NCBI GenBank assembly: GCA_021203745.1 | Contig: JAJQAP010000075.1 | Location: 1 to 16,953, forward strand | DNA length: 16,953 nucleotides | Direction of reading: 5' to 3' | DNA from: Coprobacillus sp. | GTDB taxonomy: Bacteria; Bacillota_I; Bacilli_A; RFN20; CAG-826 | In this document: positions 13,898-16,953 of the stretch, one piece after another | How positions within the stretch are numbered: the first letter of the stretch is position 1 | How the letters are laid out: the number at the start of each line of letters is the position of its first letter | Position numbers and translations under genes: made by a program | The notes under the pieces: generated by a model | Seen by the model: the letters and a program-made list of their open reading frames with translations, nothing else | Database searches by the model: none | Told to the model about the DNA's origin: nothing

Positions 13898-15412
13898 ATG
13901 AAACAATTAACCTCATTAGAGTATCTTGGACTTAGCCCTTGGCACAAGTTTACCTATTCTTTTGTGGCGTTTTGGAACTTACTCCCTTCTAGACTATGGA
14001 GATTTTGTTGCTTCATAGGAAGATGGTTTAAAAAGGCTGGTAAAGCTATCTGGGCCAATATTAAAGATATTGGTACCACATGGAGATATGGCGATTGGAA
14101 GACAAGAGTCTCCTACGTTATCATGGGCTTTGGTAACTTAGCTCGTGGTCAATGGTTAAGAGGTATTGTCTTTTTGCTATTTGAAATAGTCTTTATCGGA
14201 TATACGGCAATTTGGGGCTGGAAGTGGCTCGCCAAATTGAACTTGAAAGATCTTGTCCAAACTGAATACGAAGATTACACCTGTCGTGTCGCAGGAGAGG
14301 AGACAACTTGTACAAGGACAATTTATGGTGATAACTCACTCCAGATTCTCGTCTACTCCGTTCTAACTATCTTCTTCTTAATCTGTCTAGTGGTGACTTG
14401 GCGAATGAACGTCAAGCAGAATAGACTTGCTCAAGAGTGTCTCGCTAGTGAAAAACATCTAGCGACGTCTAAGCAGGATGGTGTGGCGATTATCGATAAA
14501 GATTTCCACTGGACCGTTATGGCCCTACCACTTATTGGTATTTTAATCTTTACAGTAATGCCTATCATCGTCATGATCATGGTTGCATTCACGAACTTCC
14601 AGGGCACAACCGCTCCACCAACAAACACCTTCGAGTGGTCAACTGATGCTTGGGCGGCCCTATTTACCTGGTCAAGTGGTAGTGGATCGTTCGCTGCAAC
14701 CTTTGGAGAGTTGCTGGTCTGGACACTGGTCTGGGCGCTATTTGCAACCTTCACTAACTATTTCCTTGGAATGTTTGTGGCAATGATGATTAATAGAAAA
14801 GGAATTAAAGGTAAGAAAGTTTGGAGAGCAATTCTCGTCCTTACAATCGCTATTCCTCAATTCATCTCACTGCTTTATATATCAAACTTATTCGCTGATA
14901 ACGGGTTAATCAACCTAGCTATAGGAGGCGAGAATCCAATTCCATTCTGGACAAACAGATGGCTCGCTCGAGTAATGGTCATCGTCTTAAACATTTGGGT
15001 AGGTATCCCTTATCTTATGCTTATTACCACAGGTGTCTTAATGAATATACCTGCAGACCTCTATGAATCAGCGAAGATCGATGGTGCTAATGCTTGGCAG
15101 ATGTATGCAAGAATTACATTACCTTATATGTTCTTCGTTACAGGTCCATACCTATTAACATCCTTTACATCCAATATGAATAACTTTAACGTCATCTACC
15201 TCTTAACAGGTGGTGCACCTAACGATCTCTATCAAGGTGCAGGACGTACAGACTTGCTTGTCACATGGATTTATAAGCTCGCTACAACTAACGATAGTAA
15301 CTACGCACTCGCGTCTGTTGTCGGACTACTTGTCTTCTTAGTTGTCGCCATTGTATCTCTCATTGTGTATAACGTTATTCCATCAACAAAGAACGAGGAG
15401 GACTTCGCATAA
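13898..15412 (+). CDS. ABC sugar-importer permease, MalF/GanP type
   Basis: Membrane subunit of the importer, 504 residues, close to E. coli MalF in length and with eight predicted helices: about 89-110, 149-168, 206-231, 269-296, 309-330, 356-380, 406-425 and 468-492. The EAA loop that docks the ATPase is ESAKIDGANAW (390-400) with ITLP following, placed on the cytoplasmic side by this topology. The first 85 residues are cytoplasmic, basic and Trp-rich (WRFCCFIGRWFKKAGKAIWA spans 34-53). The first outside loop (111-148) has two cysteines, Cys129 and Cys138, that could form a small disulfide ring. The ATG at 13898 has AAGGAG 11 bases upstream. It is followed directly by the partner permease. 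Orthology to GanP is suggested by the galactanase context but not proven by sequence. Confidence 0.92.
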   Translation: MKQLTSLEYLGLSPWHKFTYSFVAFWNLLPSRLWRFCCFIGRWFKKAGKAIWANIKDIGTTWRYGDWKTRVSYVIMGFGNLARGQWLRGIVFLLFEIVFIGYTAIWGWKWLAKLNLKDLVQTEYEDYTCRVAGEETTCTRTIYGDNSLQILVYSVLTIFFLICLVVTWRMNVKQNRLAQECLASEKHLATSKQDGVAIIDKDFHWTVMALPLIGILIFTVMPIIVMIMVAFTNFQGTTAPPTNTFEWSTDAWAALFTWSSGSGSFAATFGELLVWTLVWALFATFTNYFLGMFVAMMINRKGIKGKKVWRAILVLTIAIPQFISLLYISNLFADNGLINLAIGGENPIPFWTNRWLARVMVIVLNIWVGIPYLMLITTGVLMNIPADLYESAKIDGANAWQMYARITLPYMFFVTGPYLLTSFTSNMNNFNVIYLLTGGAPNDLYQGAGRTDLLVTWIYKLATTNDSNYALASVVGLLVFLVVAIVSLIVYNVIPSTKNEEDFA

Positions 15413-15413
15413 T

Positions 15414-16910
15414 ATGGCAGATTATTCTAATATTATCGTCAACGCAAGCATGGTCGATGACTTTGTCTTCAACGCTAAACAACAGTACTCCGAAGAGAGA
15501 ATACGTCAAAAACAAGATATTAAAAGACTTAAATTTGCGGCAGAAAAGCGTGTTCTAAGAACACAGCAAAAAGAAGCCAATAAGAAAATTCTTGCGGAGG
15601 CTCAAGTCGAAGAGCAAGCCTTGAGACTACGTTATCAACGCTGCCTCGCTGACCTCAAAGAAGCGCAAGAGAAAGAACTACAAGCAGCAAAACCTGAAGA
15701 GGTTGAAGAGATCAAAGCTCGTCAGAACAGAGAACTCCTCATCTTCACAGGTCGTGATGATAAGGTTCTAAAAGAAGATCAAAAACGCGAAACCGCTAAA
15801 CTAGAGGCGGAAAATAAAGCGGAACTCGAGGCTCTTGAAAAGGAGTACGATGAAAAGATTGCCGCTGCCACTGATCCTGATTTAATCTCCGGATTAAAAC
15901 AAGAAAAGAAGTATGCAATCACTGATCTTAAATCTAATCAAGGGCACAAGAATGCTGTCCTTACTGTTAATCAGAAAAAGGAAATGGGTCTTACCCATTA
16001 CAATGTTTCTAAGCAAAGAGCAAAGAAATCTTCGATGAGGAGAAATAGAATTATCGCTAATACCGCAGTTTATATTGGATTAACCTTAATCTCTATTGTC
16101 TGGCTTACCCCATTCGTTCTCATTCTCTTAACTTCGTTAAGAACTGAGGTTGATGCCGCTGGGGACATCTATCGTGGTATGGCAGGCTATGTCTTCAAGA
16201 TTGTAGATGGAGTACCGCAACTAGGCTTTGCTAACTATGCCTTCCTCTTTACCGATACACAGTTCCTCCTATGGTATGGTAATACATTACTCATTGCTGT
16301 AGCGACTTGTCTTGGTCAGGCGGTCATGGTTATCTTAACCGCTTATGGTCTCTCTCGTCTTAGATTCAAAGGTAGAAAACTTATCATGAACGTTATGCTC
16401 ATCTTAGGTATGTTCCCTGGATTCCTCAGTATGCTCATTCTCTACTGGGTCTTAAAGGACTGGGGAATGACAGAAGATGGCGCCGTTGGAGGATTAATCC
16501 TCGTCAATATTGCCTCTTCAGGAATGGGCTACTATGTCACTAAGGGTTACTTTGATACCATTTCTAAATCACTTGATGAAGCCGCACGAATCGATGGAGC
16601 GACTAGACTTCAAGTCCTCTATAAGGTCATTGTCCCAATGTCCGGTCCAATTATCGTCTATGTGCTCTTAACTGGATTCATGGGTCCATGGGCAGACTTC
16701 ATCTTCGCATCATATCTCGCTATGGGTCACTCCAGTGCCTACAACGTCGCTGTTGGTATGTATCAGTGGCTGACGAATGATATGATCAACAACTATTACA
16801 CAGTATTCTGTGCTGGCGGTGTTATCGTCGCCATCCCAGTAACAGTCATCTTCATGTTCCTCCAGAAGTACTATGTTGAAGGTGTCACTGGTGGTGCTGT
16901 TAAGGGATAA
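15414..16910 (+). CDS. ABC sugar-importer permease, MalG/GanQ type, with long N-terminal coiled-coil extension
   Basis: Second membrane subunit, 498 residues; MalG-type permeases are usually about 280-300. The permease proper begins near residue 210, with six helices at about 214-240, 286-311, 324-346, 356-376, 406-428 and 463-483, and the EAA loop EAARIDGATRL (389-399) followed by VIVP. Residues about 20-205 form an added cytoplasmic segment rich in Glu, Lys, Gln, Arg and Ala with few breaks (PEE at 94, TGRDD at 112, DPD at 154), predicted helical and probably coiled coil. The ATG at 15414 lies one base after the MalF-type stop, with GAGGAGG 12 bases upstream; an in-frame TTG at 15342 lies inside the upstream gene without a ribosome site. 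The extension is in one uninterrupted frame, so it is not a fusion artefact visible here. Its role is unknown. Confidence 0.92.
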   Translation: MADYSNIIVNASMVDDFVFNAKQQYSEERIRQKQDIKRLKFAAEKRVLRTQQKEANKKILAEAQVEEQALRLRYQRCLADLKEAQEKELQAAKPEEVEEIKARQNRELLIFTGRDDKVLKEDQKRETAKLEAENKAELEALEKEYDEKIAAATDPDLISGLKQEKKYAITDLKSNQGHKNAVLTVNQKKEMGLTHYNVSKQRAKKSSMRRNRIIANTAVYIGLTLISIVWLTPFVLILLTSLRTEVDAAGDIYRGMAGYVFKIVDGVPQLGFANYAFLFTDTQFLLWYGNTLLIAVATCLGQAVMVILTAYGLSRLRFKGRKLIMNVMLILGMFPGFLSMLILYWVLKDWGMTEDGAVGGLILVNIASSGMGYYVTKGYFDTISKSLDEAARIDGATRLQVLYKVIVPMSGPIIVYVLLTGFMGPWADFIFASYLAMGHSSAYNVAVGMYQWLTNDMINNYYTVFCAGGVIVAIPVTVIFMFLQKYYVEGVTGGAVKG

Positions 16911-16925
16911 AAAGGAGAAATTATT

Positions 16926-16953
16926 ATGGCAGAAGTAAAATTAACGAATGTTA
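16926..16953 (+). CDS. Start of probable ABC importer ATPase (MsmX/UgpC type), cut by the window edge
   Basis: AAAGGAG (16911-16917), eight bases, then ATG and nine codons reading MAEVKLTNV. This opening is typical of the sugar-importer ATPases MsmX, UgpC and MalK, and the gene follows two permeases by 15 bases, where such an ATPase belongs. Walker motifs would lie beyond the window. If confirmed, the importer carries its own ATPase, unlike Bacillus ganSPQ, which relies on a distant msmX. Confidence 0.7.

Noticed and set aside
15342..15413. In-frame TTG start for the MalG-type permease
   Set aside because: Lies within the MalF-type gene with no ribosome site; ATG 15414 follows GAGGAGG and begins a sensible sequence.
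1..16953. CRISPR arrays, tRNA or rRNA genes, insertion sequences
   Set aside because: I saw no spaced direct repeats, cloverleaf or rRNA-like segments, transposase frames or terminal inverted repeats; the only tandem repeat is protein-coding in galT.

Overview
The window is from a low-GC bacterium that uses the standard genetic code: tryptophan is TGG throughout and no gene needs TGA read through. The two lipoprotein signal sequences, purine-rich Shine-Dalgarno sites, class II GalT, GanSPQ/MsmX-style transporter layout and CsoR-type copper operator all point to the Firmicutes, probably the Bacilli or a nearby gut lineage. Species cannot be read from the sequence.

Layout. 1-2343 (minus): a copper-exporting P-type ATPase, open without a stop to the left edge, with a heavy-metal-binding domain at each end. 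2344-2470: a divergent control region with a copper-type operator for copA and a promoter for the rightward genes. 2471-8470 (plus): a tight cluster of a FucO-like iron-dependent alcohol dehydrogenase, a cytoplasmic esterase-family hydrolase, galactokinase, galactose-1-phosphate uridylyltransferase and aldose 1-epimerase; the last four overlap or abut by a few bases. 8558-11741 (plus): two GH53 endo-beta-1,4-galactanases, the first a modular secreted lipoprotein and the second lacking a signal peptide. A strong terminator follows at 11762-11787. 11998-end (plus): an ABC sugar importer with its own promoter, made of a lipoprotein binding protein, a MalF-type permease, a MalG-type permease and the first nine codons of what is probably an MsmX/UgpC-type ATPase.

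Working model (inference): the surface lipoprotein GH53 cuts beta-1,4-galactan, the side chain of pectic rhamnogalacturonan I. The binding protein and permeases import the galacto-oligosaccharides, the cytoplasmic GH53 shortens them, and GalM, GalK and GalT carry galactose into the Leloir pathway. The gene order resembles the Bacillus ganSPQAB locus joined to a gal operon. A beta-galactosidase, GalE and a dedicated regulator are not in the window and must lie elsewhere.

Most unusual points: the MalG-type permease has a roughly 205-residue charged, probably coiled-coil cytoplasmic extension before its first membrane helix; GalT has an 87-residue Lys/Ala/Gln heptad-repeat tail; the binding protein has an extra C-terminal beta-rich domain; a GH53 enzyme appears to be cytoplasmic; and copA seems to have an almost leaderless mRNA plus an internal ribosome site in front of its C-terminal metal-binding domain.
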